A stretch of DNA of 64,000 bases from Bifidobacterium breve (GTDB lineage: Bacteria; Actinomycetota; Actinomycetes; Nanopelagicales; Nanopelagicaceae). The DNA lies in NCBI GenBank assembly GCA_945860245.1, contig CAMAPO010000003.1, forward strand, positions 41,863-105,862, written 5' to 3'. The translations under genes and the position numbers were made by a program. This document shows, in pieces, positions 1 through 8,105 of this stretch; within the stretch, counting starts at the first letter, position 1; each line of letters begins with the position of its first letter. The notes below the pieces were generated by a model that was given only the letters and a program-made list of their open reading frames with translations, did no database searches and was not told where the DNA came from.

Positions 1-1364
1 TGACAGTAAACCTGAGGCAATAGATCAGGCAGCGCATGTTTATTTGGAGTCTTCCAGCCGCCCGGTGGGTAATCTTCTTTTCTTGGTAAATACATAATTG
101 ATCCGTTGGTGTATCCAAGTACGAACGTTTGCGGCATTGGAGATTTTGCTTGGATCTCCTCGCCTGTCTCAAAGAATGCTTCGACGCCGAGTCCCACCAG
201 CGCTACATCACCGATTCTTAGCGCGTGTGCAATGAAATCATCTGTCGGATTTGGATCACTCAATCTACTTATGGTCATTTGAACCCACGCATAAGTTGTC
301 TTAGCCGAACGGATCTCCCAAGAGAGAGCACCGCGTGCAGTGCGATCTGCAATCTCTTTTCGCCAATACTCTTCCTGGCTTCGTAGATAACTCTCATCAG
401 GTAATGGCGAGTATCTAAATTTGACGATTTCCTCGGCGCCGGCAAGTGTTACTTCTGGATGATCAGTTCGATTATTCCAAGGCTTGAAGAGAACGTTCGG
501 CACATTATTTACCGTAGTTCGATCGCCCTGGAAGCGGTGGGTATTGAGCCCAAGTGCAATTCTCACAACTTCAGCACCAAGTGCTGTACCAACTCTATAA
601 ACAGATTCGCTGCAATCTTTCTCGTATCCAATTCCTATCTTTGGATTGAGATTTCCGCCGCAACCTTGTAGGAAAATACCGATTCCGCCAACCTTCTCCT
701 CAACTAATTGACGTGCTGGTCCTGGAAAATCAGCAGATAAAGTAGTTGATACCGCACCATTTACTACTGGGTGGCAGGAGTATCTAAACAGGGTGAGAAT
801 AGCTTTTCCGTTTAAGTCATCAAATCTAATTACACCGACGCTGTCATCTACTCGGTGATCGATAACTTCTCCGAGAATATCTTGTCCGTTATTCCACTCT
901 CTGCGATAAATATTGAGATCAGCTGCACCCCAAGCATGCGCCATTCTGGCATCTACCATACTTGCTAGCGCTGAGCGAGTGCACTGGGCTAACTTGTCGA
1001 TCACGCCATTTTGATAGCGACTTATATCTTCAAATTCATCTTCATTGCTAGGACTACCATAATTTCGCTTCAGAGCAGGAGCGCTGTGATTGTGGCTTAC
1101 ATTAAAGAGAACACTGGCACGGGCTATCTTTAAAATATCTGCAACAGTATCTCTAAATTCATTTGCTTCTTCTGTTGTTGCACTGCTGAGGTCACAACCG
1201 ATTATTGCAATCGTCACACCTTTAGATTGCAGAACTGCAACACCCAGTTCGATCTCAGCATCAATCGAATATATTGGCTCACCAAAGAGTCTAAATCCAC
1301 CTTTTCTTAAACCTAACGGCGGACTTATATTTATTGAAGCAGCGCCAACTCTTAGAGCGGTCAT
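1..1364 (-). CDS. Neutral/alkaline ceramidase-like protein (3' end outside window)
   Basis: My own reverse-strand translation gives an open frame from ATG at 1364 to the window edge, about 454 codons without a stop; the ORF track omits it because it is unfinished. The N-terminus reads VGAASINISPPLG, followed by VSHNHSAPA, SADFPG and FLQGCGGNLNP. These match the N-terminal domain of the neutral/alkaline non-lysosomal ceramidase family (typical forms THTHSAPG, GDFPG, QGCAGDxNP), a zinc amide hydrolase fold. In bacteria of this kind such proteins often sit in catabolic clusters and need not act on ceramide; no signal peptide is visible. A promoter (TTGACT-N17-TAGATT) lies just upstream. The family call is fairly secure, the substrate unknown. 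Confidence 0.75.
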   Translation of the reverse strand, partial: MTALRVGAASINISPPLGLRKGGFRLFGEPIYSIDAEIELGVAVLQSKGVTIAIIGCDLSSATTEEANEFRDTVADILKIARASVLFNVSHNHSAPALKRNYGSPSNEDEFEDISRYQNGVIDKLAQCTRSALASMVDARMAHAWGAADLNIYRREWNNGQDILGEVIDHRVDDSVGVIRFDDLNGKAILTLFRYSCHPVVNGAVSTTLSADFPGPARQLVEEKVGGIGIFLQGCGGNLNPKIGIGYEKDCSESVYRVGTALGAEVVRIALGLNTHRFQGDRTTVNNVPNVLFKPWNNRTDHPEVTLAGAEEIVKFRYSPLPDESYLRSQEEYWRKEIADRTARGALSWEIRSAKTTYAWVQMTISRLSDPNPTDDFIAHALRIGDVALVGLGVEAFFETGEEIQAKSPMPQTFVLGYTNGSIMYLPRKEDYPPGGWKTPNKHALPDLLPQVYC

Positions 1365-1401
1365 CGGGAAACCTACTTTCGTTTGATCCCTTGGAATGGC
1401 T

Positions 1402-1430
1402 AATCTATAAATAGCAAATACTAAAGTCAA
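1402..1430 (-). promoter_or_regulatory. Sigma-70-like promoter of the ceramidase-like gene
   Basis: On the minus strand TTGACT and TAGATT are separated by exactly 17 bases, about 40 bases upstream of the ATG at 1364. Further upstream (about 1454-1476) lies an imperfect CTGGAAAA...TTTTCAG repeat resembling the operators described elsewhere in the window. Confidence 0.6.
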
Positions 1431-1479
1431 TGATTTTTCTACTTGTTATCTACTGGAAAAGTTATTGATTTTCAGGTAA

Positions 1480-2259
1480 TTAGTAGATGTGAACACCACC
1501 GCTGACGTTGAGTGTCGCGCCGGTAATAAAGGATCCATGATCTGAGGTAACAAAGACTGCAACTGATGCGATTTCTTCTGGTTGACCAATTCTCTTTAGC
1601 GGACAAGCATCAATAATGGCTTGCACGTTCTGTGCAGTGTTATCTCGATGCTGCATTGGAGTATCGATCTGGCCGGGGGAGATCGTATTTACGCGGATTC
1701 CAAAAGTTCCTAATTGTTTTGCAAGTCCTCTTGAGAAAGCAACGACGCCCGCTTTAGAAGCGGCGTAAGCATCTGCGCCAAAGAATGAACCGGTTGACCA
1801 TGAAGGTGAGGTGAAGGTAAGAATTGAACCAGCGCGCTTATTCTCCTCCAGATGTTCGGCCACTGCTCGCGCAATTAAGAAAGTGGAGCGCAGATTTGTA
1901 TCAAATTGATTATCCCAATCTTCAACAGTGACATCTTTAAGATCTTTCCTTTTCAAAGTTGCCCCAGCCAATATCACCGCATCGACTCCACTAAAGCGAT
2001 TAATCGTTTGCTCCATTATCTCTTTGGCGCAGTGTTCACCGGATAAATCAACGGAGAGAATAAGATGGCGCGATGGATCTGAGAATTCGCCCTCCAGTTC
2101 AGAGAGCCTTCCCTTATCGAGACCAACGGCAATCACCGAAGCGCCGACTCGCTCGAGCAGAAGTGCTGTTGCTTTTCCTATACCGCTACTTGCACCAGTA
2201 ACAATTATCCGTTTTCCTTCAAGTCCTCTACCTATAGATAGATCGCTATCAGAAGACAT
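1480..2259 (-). CDS. Short-chain dehydrogenase/reductase (SDR), classical type
   Basis: 259 aa, normal length for a classical SDR, which oxidises or reduces an alcohol/ketone with NAD(P). The Rossmann motif TGASSGIG is at residues 21-28 and the catalytic YAASK is near residue 166, preceded by the Ser-bearing FTSPSWS strand. The usual NNAG motif is altered to LAGA. The C-terminus ends in the family-typical TGATLNVSGG. A good ribosome site (AAAGGAG, 7 bases before ATG) fixes the start. It is the last gene of the minus-strand E1/lipoyl/dehydratase operon, so it probably oxidises a hydroxy or keto-deoxy acid intermediate. It looks paralogous to the SDR at 29417 (similar length, same C-terminal pattern). 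Substrate not determinable. Confidence 0.85.
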   Translation of the reverse strand: MSSDSDLSIGRGLEGKRIIVTGASSGIGKATALLLERVGASVIAVGLDKGRLSELEGEFSDPSRHLILSVDLSGEHCAKEIMEQTINRFSGVDAVILAGATLKRKDLKDVTVEDWDNQFDTNLRSTFLIARAVAEHLEENKRAGSILTFTSPSWSTGSFFGADAYAASKAGVVAFSRGLAKQLGTFGIRVNTISPGQIDTPMQHRDNTAQNVQAIIDACPLKRIGQPEEIASVAVFVTSDHGSFITGATLNVSGGVHIY

Positions 2260-2294
2260 GAGTTGCTCCTTTTATTTGGTTAATTTTACTTCAT

Positions 2295-3281
2295 TTACTT
2301 TCTAGAAAAACTTTGACTGCCTCGAGCAAGTGCTGGTGCAATCTCGGCAACGGTTACCCAGCCTGGTTGCGCCTGGATAATTCTTTCGATTGAGTTGATC
2401 ACCATATTTTGTGAGCCCATCTGCGCACCGATTCCTGGGTTAAGCGAGATAGTTTGATGAATCTTTTGATCGATGCTGATCTCAATCTCATCTTTAGCGA
2501 CTTTCTGAATTCCAGGGAGATCAACATGACCAAAGAAGTGCGATGAGAACCAAGGCTTACCTTTAACGATTGCGGTATATGTCTGGTTAACTCCAGCGCT
2601 ATAACCTGGTTCAATAACGAATTTCTGGGGTAGGTCAATCGAGCGTTCTGCAACAACTGGAAGTAACTCCTTATCGATTCGCTCAATTTCCAATCCGAGC
2701 GCATCAGCGACCACGTTCATCGATTGCGGAAAGCCTGCGTGCCCCAGGATCTCGCCCCGCTCGACTTTCTCTTTAAATTCTTTCTCGGTGACACCGACAC
2801 CGATTCGTCGCAGAACTGTCGCACCAAAACCAGAGATATTTACTGTTCGTCGTACCGCCACTGTCGTTTTTGGTGATCCATCACCGTTAAATCCCGAAGG
2901 AGTTGGTCCAAGTAGGGTCGCAACCAAGGAATCAAAGATTAGCCCTGGGTTAACACCTGCACCGGCAATACTGACTCGCTTGGCTTTAGCTAATTCATGA
3001 AGTTCATCTGCCAACTTCTTATCAACTGCCCACGGATAGGCACATTCTTCTGCAGAGACCAAAACATTGGAACCAGCGTTGACCGCATCTCTGATGTAAT
3101 CAGCAACATCTTTAAAGAGAGTAGTTGTAGCAATGAGAACTACATCAGCTCCGGAGTTGAGAGCTAACTCGCGATCTTCACGGGGAAAAGGTCCTGCGAC
3201 GCGGTGGATTCCTCGCGTGCGTAAACCGGCTGCAACTGCTTGGCCAAGTTGGCCAGCGCCGTAAATCGCAACCGAAGCCAT
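2295..3281 (-). CDS. DapB-like NAD(P)-binding dehydrogenase
   Basis: 328 aa. The N-terminus VAIYGAGQLGQAV is a Rossmann nucleotide-binding loop, and the order of motifs (SAEECAYPW, GAGVNPGLIFD, a long central domain and a C-terminal MVINSIERIIQAQPG) resembles the dihydrodipicolinate-reductase-like family that includes 2,4-diaminopentanoate dehydrogenase. Those enzymes act on amino or hydroxy acids with NAD(P)H. The AGGAGG site directly before ATG is strong. It lies 36 bases upstream of the SDR and 37 bases downstream of the mandelate-racemase-type gene, so all are probably cotranscribed. The precise reaction in this operon is unknown. Confidence 0.6.
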   Translation of the reverse strand: MASVAIYGAGQLGQAVAAGLRTRGIHRVAGPFPREDRELALNSGADVVLIATTTLFKDVADYIRDAVNAGSNVLVSAEECAYPWAVDKKLADELHELAKAKRVSIAGAGVNPGLIFDSLVATLLGPTPSGFNGDGSPKTTVAVRRTVNISGFGATVLRRIGVGVTEKEFKEKVERGEILGHAGFPQSMNVVADALGLEIERIDKELLPVVAERSIDLPQKFVIEPGYSAGVNQTYTAIVKGKPWFSSHFFGHVDLPGIQKVAKDEIEISIDQKIHQTISLNPGIGAQMGSQNMVINSIERIIQAQPGWVTVAEIAPALARGSQSFSRK

Positions 3282-3318
3282 TTCGCCTCCTACAGAATTC
3301 TGATCGAACTAGAGAACG

Positions 3319-4437
3319 CTAATTTTTATCAACGCGGTATTGCGCAATAAAATCTTCATTCAGCTTCCAGCCAAAGCCTGGTTCAGTTGGAAGAATGAAA
3401 TCTCCGTTGACCAACTTTGGACGATTATCAAGAATTTCCCAGAAGATCGGATCTCTAGTCGGCGAGAAGGATTCGACATAAGTTCCGTGAGGAACCGATG
3501 CAAGTAAATGAGATGCCACTTGAGCTTCTTCGTGATGGCCGAGTTGAACTTCAAAGGCAAGTGCCAGCGCTGCAATCCGTCGCCACTCAGTAGGACCGCC
3601 GCCCCAAGATGCATCAAAATTACAGACATCTATAGCGCCATTAAGCATCATCTCGCGCATGCCGACTCTGTGGATCTCACTTTGACCGGCGGCGACATTT
3701 ACATTTCCACGAAGTCTTACATCCTTAAGGCCGCGCCAATCAGCGTGCCAGCGTGTTGGTTCTTCAAACCAACGTAACTTAACTTCGCCTTCGATAAGCG
3801 AGAGAAAGTTAAGCGCTTCGGCAACGGTGTAACCCTGATTTGCATCTACAACAAAAAGGAAGTCATCGCCAACAATTGATTTAGCAAGTTTTAATCGAGC
3901 TGCATCTTCCTCTGGTGGCTTGGCGCCGATTTTAAACTTCATACCAACCATGCCAATTTCATCTTTAAAGAATGCTAACTCTCGTTCTAGATCTGCTTCA
4001 CTCGAACCGTAGTAACCACCAATACCAATCATTGGAATTCGATCACGATATCCGCCCCAGAGGCGCCAAAGCGGTTGACCGGCGATCTTGCCAAAGCCAT
4101 CCCAGACAGCGCTGTCGACACACGCAATTGCCTGCATTGGCATAGCGCGATTGCGAAGTTGATCAAGAGTTACTGGGATCATTGCATGCCAGATCTTTTC
4201 AACCTGGCGGATATCCATTCCGGTGACTAGCGGCGCAATCTCATCATGGATAATTCCCAGAATAATATCTTGCTCTTCATCAGTATCAGCGTTGTAACTT
4301 TGGCCAATTACTCCATCAGATGTATGGATTCTGGTGATGATGGTGCAACGATTTCGCATCTTGTAGTAAGAACCCTTATAGATGTGCTTAAGAGGAACTC
4401 TTAGTGGAATCGTCTCAATTCGTTCAATTTTTGACAC
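3319..4437 (-). CDS. Mandelate racemase/muconate lactonizing enzyme family protein (acid-sugar dehydratase-like)
   Basis: 372 aa, full length for the enolase superfamily. Catalytic elements are visible: the KxK motif GMKFKIG (K167, K169), metal ligands D198 (VVDANQ), E225/E226 (WFEEPT) and E254 (AAGQSE), and a histidine in GHHEEAQVASH near residue 305. This set fits the mandelate-racemase subgroup, whose members mostly dehydrate sugar acids to 2-keto-3-deoxy acids or racemise. The start is GTG. It follows the lipoyl gene by 11 bases, so it likely feeds an acid to the neighbouring SDR and E1 complex. Substrate cannot be read from sequence. Confidence 0.8.
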   Translation of the reverse strand: MSKIERIETIPLRVPLKHIYKGSYYKMRNRCTIITRIHTSDGVIGQSYNADTDEEQDIILGIIHDEIAPLVTGMDIRQVEKIWHAMIPVTLDQLRNRAMPMQAIACVDSAVWDGFGKIAGQPLWRLWGGYRDRIPMIGIGGYYGSSEADLERELAFFKDEIGMVGMKFKIGAKPPEEDAARLKLAKSIVGDDFLFVVDANQGYTVAEALNFLSLIEGEVKLRWFEEPTRWHADWRGLKDVRLRGNVNVAAGQSEIHRVGMREMMLNGAIDVCNFDASWGGGPTEWRRIAALALAFEVQLGHHEEAQVASHLLASVPHGTYVESFSPTRDPIFWEILDNRPKLVNGDFILPTEPGFGWKLNEDFIAQYRVDKN

Positions 4438-4448
4438 TTCTAAACCTA

Positions 4449-4682
4449 CTATTCTAGAACGGCGATAACTTCGCCAGTGTTTATCTCTGCATCTATAGCA
4501 AATCTCAACTCAGTAATCTTTCCTGAAGCAGGAGACGGAACTGTTAACTGTGCTTTATCGGTTTCAACTTCCAGCAAATCTTCACCTTCGTTGACCGTAT
4601 CGCCTACAGCTTTAAGCCATGAGACCAGGTAAACCGAATCAACAGTTTCGGCAACGCGCGGCATGGTGATTTCGATACTCAT
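4449..4682 (-). CDS. Free-standing lipoyl (biotinyl/lipoyl attachment) domain protein
   Basis: Only 77 aa, consisting entirely of one lipoyl domain: IEITMPRVAETVDSV at the N-terminus, the lipoylation hairpin VETDKAQLTVPSPASG with the modifiable lysine at about residue 43, and the closing INTGEVIAVLE. In usual 2-oxoacid or acetoin dehydrogenases this domain is fused to an E2 acyltransferase. Here the gene stops after the domain and no E2 catalytic core follows. Its ATG abuts the E1 alpha stop. It presumably carries the acyl group made by the adjacent E1; the acceptor enzyme is either encoded elsewhere or different from a classical E2. Confidence 0.88.
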   Translation of the reverse strand: MSIEITMPRVAETVDSVYLVSWLKAVGDTVNEGEDLLEVETDKAQLTVPSPASGKITELRFAIDAEINTGEVIAVLE

Positions 4683-5678
4683 TTATTGACTAACCTTTCT
4701 GCTCCAGATGTTTTCAAACATTGTCTTGGTTGTAGGTTCGGGGGCTGCCTGACATAAGGCGACGGTAGCCTCAATCTCTTTCGCTATACGAACTTTCATT
4801 TCAGCGATTTCGCTCTCAGTCATCTTCCCGGACTTCTTAACCCGCTCTTCTAATAGAAGTAGTGGATCGCGTGATTTCCAGGAGTCGAGTTCACCTTCTG
4901 GGCGATAAAGTGCTTGATCTGCACGGGAGTGGCCCGCAAAGCGGTAAGTCTTCGCTTCGATAAGGGTAGGTCCGCCACCAGATCGTGCGCGATCAACTGC
5001 AGATTGAACTCCTTCACGCACTGCATCGATATCCATTCCGTCAAGTGCGAAATGTGGCATCGCATAACTCTCGGCGCGAATATGCAAATCTTCAATCGGT
5101 GTTGTCAGATTTATACGGCTGTATTCTGCGTAAACATTGTTATCGCAGATAAAGACAACCGGCAATTTCCAGATTGCTGCAAGGTTTAAAGTTTCGTGGA
5201 ATGCGCCGATGTTTGTGGCGCCATCTCCGAAGAGAGCAACTGCAACTCGATCATTTCCTTGAATCTGGAATGCAAGTGCAGCGCCAGCAGCGATGGGCAT
5301 GCCACCACCGATAATTGCAGAAGTTGGAAGTAGCCCTAACTCAATATCGCAGAGGTGCATCGAGCCACCAAGACCTCCGCAGCATCCAATCGCTTTACCC
5401 ATAATTTCGCCCATTGCAGACTCGGGCGTTATACCAAGTGCGAGGGCAATTCCGTGACTTCGGTATGTTGCAGAAACTGGATCATCAGTGCGTAGCACGC
5501 TCGCCATACCGATTACTAAAGCTTCTTGACCGAGACAAAGGTGAGTTGTGCCTCTAATAGTTCCTGATGCGAAGAGAGCATTAATTTGATTTTCAAATTC
5601 TCGGATCTCAACTGCACGCTCAAACTGTGCAACTGGATCGCTAAGAATCGCTTTACGTCGCTCTAGACCTTTACTCAT
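4683..5678 (-). CDS. Thiamine-pyrophosphate-dependent dehydrogenase E1 alpha (acetoin/pyruvate dehydrogenase type)
   Basis: Belongs to the E1 alpha family of acetoin/2-oxoacid dehydrogenases. The TPP-binding motif GDGATNIGAFHE...CDNN is present, as are THLCLGQEA, TYRSHGIALA and the phosphorylation-loop-like TYRFAGHSRADQ. I start at ATG 5678 (MSKGLERR), not the track's 5705, because GGGAGGG lies 10 bases upstream and this leaves 2 bases between the E1 beta stop and the start. That gives 331 aa, usual for the family. Operon order is E1 beta, E1 alpha, lipoyl domain, dehydratase. Substrate could be acetoin, a 2-oxoacid or a diketone produced by the downstream enzymes. Confidence 0.85.
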   Translation of the reverse strand: MSKGLERRKAILSDPVAQFERAVEIREFENQINALFASGTIRGTTHLCLGQEALVIGMASVLRTDDPVSATYRSHGIALALGITPESAMGEIMGKAIGCCGGLGGSMHLCDIELGLLPTSAIIGGGMPIAAGAALAFQIQGNDRVAVALFGDGATNIGAFHETLNLAAIWKLPVVFICDNNVYAEYSRINLTTPIEDLHIRAESYAMPHFALDGMDIDAVREGVQSAVDRARSGGGPTLIEAKTYRFAGHSRADQALYRPEGELDSWKSRDPLLLLEERVKKSGKMTESEIAEMKVRIAKEIEATVALCQAAPEPTTKTMFENIWSRKVSQ

Positions 5679-5680
5679 TT

Positions 5681-6685
5681 TTAGAAACCCTCCCGTGTCC
5701 ACCAAGGCTGCGGCGCTTTGCCTGTGGCCATCAATTGATCAATCTGATAATTAACTTCAACTGGATTTGGTAGGAAGCGCGCTTCCAGGCCACCGTTGTA
5801 AGGGACTGGGACATTTGGGCAGGTGATTCTAATTGGAACTGTTTTGAGGTCTGCGAATAACTCAGCGACCACCGCTGCAACAACTTCAGATCCCCAACCA
5901 CCACTTTCTGGTTGCTCTTCAACAACGACTAGGCGACCAGTTTTCTTCACTGATTCCAATACCGTTTTCTTATCCCAAGGAACGATGGTGCAGAGGTCAA
6001 TAATTTCAATATCTATACCGCTGGTTGCAGCAGCTTGACGCGCGACATTTGTCATCTGTCCAAGGGCAACAATGGTGAGATCTTTACCTGGCTTTACTAC
6101 TCTGGCTTTGCCGATCTCCATTTTAAGATTTGTATCAACTTCACCGCGCTCTGCATAAGTAACTCTTGACTCTAAGAACATCACTGGGTCTGGATCCTGA
6201 ATCGCAGCGCGCAACAGACTGTAAGCACTCTGTGCATCACTTGGAGCGAGAACTTTAAGTCCGGGTGTGGCAGCTACCCAGTTTTCAAGAGTTTGTGAAT
6301 GTTGTCCACCGAAACCAAGTCCGCCTCCGACAGATGCTCGAACCACCATTGGAACGGAGAGTTGTCCATTACTTAGGTAACGCATCTTCGCGCCTTCGGT
6401 AACGAGTTGATCAAGTGCTACGCCGAGAAATTCTATAAACATAATTTCAATAACAGGTTTCATGCCCATTGTGGCGGCACCAACTGCAGCTCCAGTAAAT
6501 GCCATTTCAGAGATAGGTGTATCACGCACGCGAACTGGCCCAAACTCTTCCAATAGACCTTCGGTGGTTTTAAATGGTCCCTCAGCTGCTGCTATATCTT
6601 CACCGAAGACGATTACCGTTGGATCGGTGCGCATCTCATCAGCGATGGCTGTTGCGATTGCTTGTCTAACGCGCATTGCTGGCAT
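5681..6685 (-). CDS. Thiamine-pyrophosphate-dependent dehydrogenase E1 beta
   Basis: 334 aa, transketolase-like E1 beta. Visible family motifs are VIVFGEDIA, RVRDTPISEMAFTG, EIMFIEFLGVALDQ, FGGQHSQTLENW and PGLKVLAPSD near the middle, and a transketolase C-terminal domain (VVVEEQPESGGWGSEV). The FIEFLGVALDQ segment is closer to acetoin dehydrogenase beta subunits than to typical pyruvate dehydrogenase. The start has an AGAGGGGG site 5 bases upstream. First gene of the operon, with a strong promoter upstream. It pairs with the E1 alpha to form the alpha2beta2 heterotetramer. Confidence 0.87.
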   Translation of the reverse strand: MPAMRVRQAIATAIADEMRTDPTVIVFGEDIAAAEGPFKTTEGLLEEFGPVRVRDTPISEMAFTGAAVGAATMGMKPVIEIMFIEFLGVALDQLVTEGAKMRYLSNGQLSVPMVVRASVGGGLGFGGQHSQTLENWVAATPGLKVLAPSDAQSAYSLLRAAIQDPDPVMFLESRVTYAERGEVDTNLKMEIGKARVVKPGKDLTIVALGQMTNVARQAAATSGIDIEIIDLCTIVPWDKKTVLESVKKTGRLVVVEEQPESGGWGSEVVAAVVAELFADLKTVPIRITCPNVPVPYNGGLEARFLPNPVEVNYQIDQLMATGKAPQPWWTREGF

Positions 6686-6733
6686 TGTGCCCCCTCTAAA
6701 AGTTACTAGAAATCACTATTGGAAACGATTGCT

Positions 6734-6762
6734 ATAGTATGGGCGCAGCAGGAGCAAGTCAA
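6734..6762 (-). promoter_or_regulatory. Promoter of the E1/lipoyl/dehydratase operon
   Basis: Minus strand TTGACT-N17-TACTAT, near-consensus, about 50 bases before the E1 beta start. Just downstream on the transcript lies GCAATCGTTTCCAATAG, a degenerate LacI-type half-palindrome that could be an operator. Confidence 0.7.
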
Positions 6763-6803
6763 CGCTTATAGCTGTAATTTCAAAATGTGAGAGCGAGTGA
6801 TTA

Positions 6804-7937
6804 GTGAGCAAAGATCGGGCATCGTCGGATCTGCCTCTGGCAGGGATAACAGTTCTTGATGCAACATCAAATATTGCTGGACCATTTGGCGGGGCAATCC
6901 TGGGCGATCTTGGCGCGCGAGTTATCAAGATCGAAACCCCGGCTGCCGATGCGGCAAGAACTATGTCCCCGATAGAAGGCGACCGGTCGGCTTACTTTCA
7001 TGTCGTAAATCGAAATAAATCGGCGATCACAATTGATTTGAAATCTGAATCAGGACGTTTGCTCCTGGATGATTTGCTGGATACTGCAGATGTTTTGTTA
7101 ACAAACTTCCTTCCTGAGAAATTAGCCGAGTACCACCTGACGCCAGATGAGCTAATGGCCAAGCGACCAGGGCTAATTATCGGAAATCTCTCCTCGTATG
7201 GATCTGAAGGGCCGTCTAGACACTTTCCTGGATATGACGCAACCGTCCAAGCGAGAACTGGAATCATGCAAGTAACAGGTGAGCGAAGTGGTGAACCAGT
7301 TCGTGTTGGCGTCTCTGTACTAGATGTCGGTGGCGGTACTTGGCTAGCACTTGGAATTCTTGCAGCGCTTATCAAGCGAACCAATACTGGGCTTGGTAGC
7401 GTAATTGAAACTTCGCTTTATGAGACTGGAGTCTCTTGGGTTAGCTATCACCTTTCTGCTTTTCAAGTAACCAACGCGCCTTCGATTCGTTCTGGAAGCG
7501 GTCATCCGGCATTTGCTCCTTATGGGTTATTCAAAACTGGCGATGGCAAAATAATGATCGGCGTCGGAAACAATGTCATCTTTGCGCGCCTGTGCAAGGT
7601 GATCAACCGTGAAGATTTAATTGAAAACGAGAAGTTTAAAGAGAATGTTGATCGGGTGAAAAATAACACCGAGTTAGAGGCTGAGATTGAGCTTGTCCTT
7701 GCTGGGAAGAGCTCTAAAGATTGGGTTGAACTATTGGCGGCAAGTGGCGTACCTGCAGATCACCTTGCCTTGCCCGAGGATTTGTTAAATGACCCTCAGG
7801 CAGCAGCGCTAGATATTCTCGTTGACTATCCCGACCCTACTTCTAAAGTGAAGAAAATTCCCGGATTGCCATTTCGAATCGATGGCAAGCGTCCAGGCAT
7901 CAGAAAACCTGCTCCACATAAAGATGAGCATCAATAG
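6804..7937 (+). CDS. CaiB/BaiF family (class III) CoA-transferase
   Basis: 377 aa. Class III CoA-transferases move CoA between carboxylates through an aspartyl-CoA intermediate. The N-terminus LAGITVLDATSNIAGPFGG and DLGARVIKIETP are typical, as are NRNKSAITIDLKS, DVLLTNFLPEKLA and the GVSVLDVGGGTWLALGILAAL segment that carries the probable catalytic Asp (about residue 175). Start is GTG. It is divergent from the E1 operon and shares its intergenic region. It could activate an acid handled by those enzymes; the acyl substrate is unknown. Confidence 0.85.
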   Translation: MSKDRASSDLPLAGITVLDATSNIAGPFGGAILGDLGARVIKIETPAADAARTMSPIEGDRSAYFHVVNRNKSAITIDLKSESGRLLLDDLLDTADVLLTNFLPEKLAEYHLTPDELMAKRPGLIIGNLSSYGSEGPSRHFPGYDATVQARTGIMQVTGERSGEPVRVGVSVLDVGGGTWLALGILAALIKRTNTGLGSVIETSLYETGVSWVSYHLSAFQVTNAPSIRSGSGHPAFAPYGLFKTGDGKIMIGVGNNVIFARLCKVINREDLIENEKFKENVDRVKNNTELEAEIELVLAGKSSKDWVELLAASGVPADHLALPEDLLNDPQAAALDILVDYPDPTSKVKKIPGLPFRIDGKRPGIRKPAPHKDEHQ

Positions 7938-8105
7938 CTAAGAATTTGTTGGAACAGAAACAAGCAGTGAATCAGGTAGCCATTTCCTGCAAAAGAATCA
8001 AAACAGAGAACATTAAGTAATTTCCCCCATGCATCTGAAGCAAGAAGTAGATTTGCTCTGTAACTAAATCTCTTGATATCTGATAATTCACGGGAAGGCA
8101 TAGTT

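Noticed and set aside
7938-8105. A confident promoter for ppdK
   Set aside because: Several AT-rich hexamers exist before GTG 8106, but no -35/-10 pair with proper spacing stands out.
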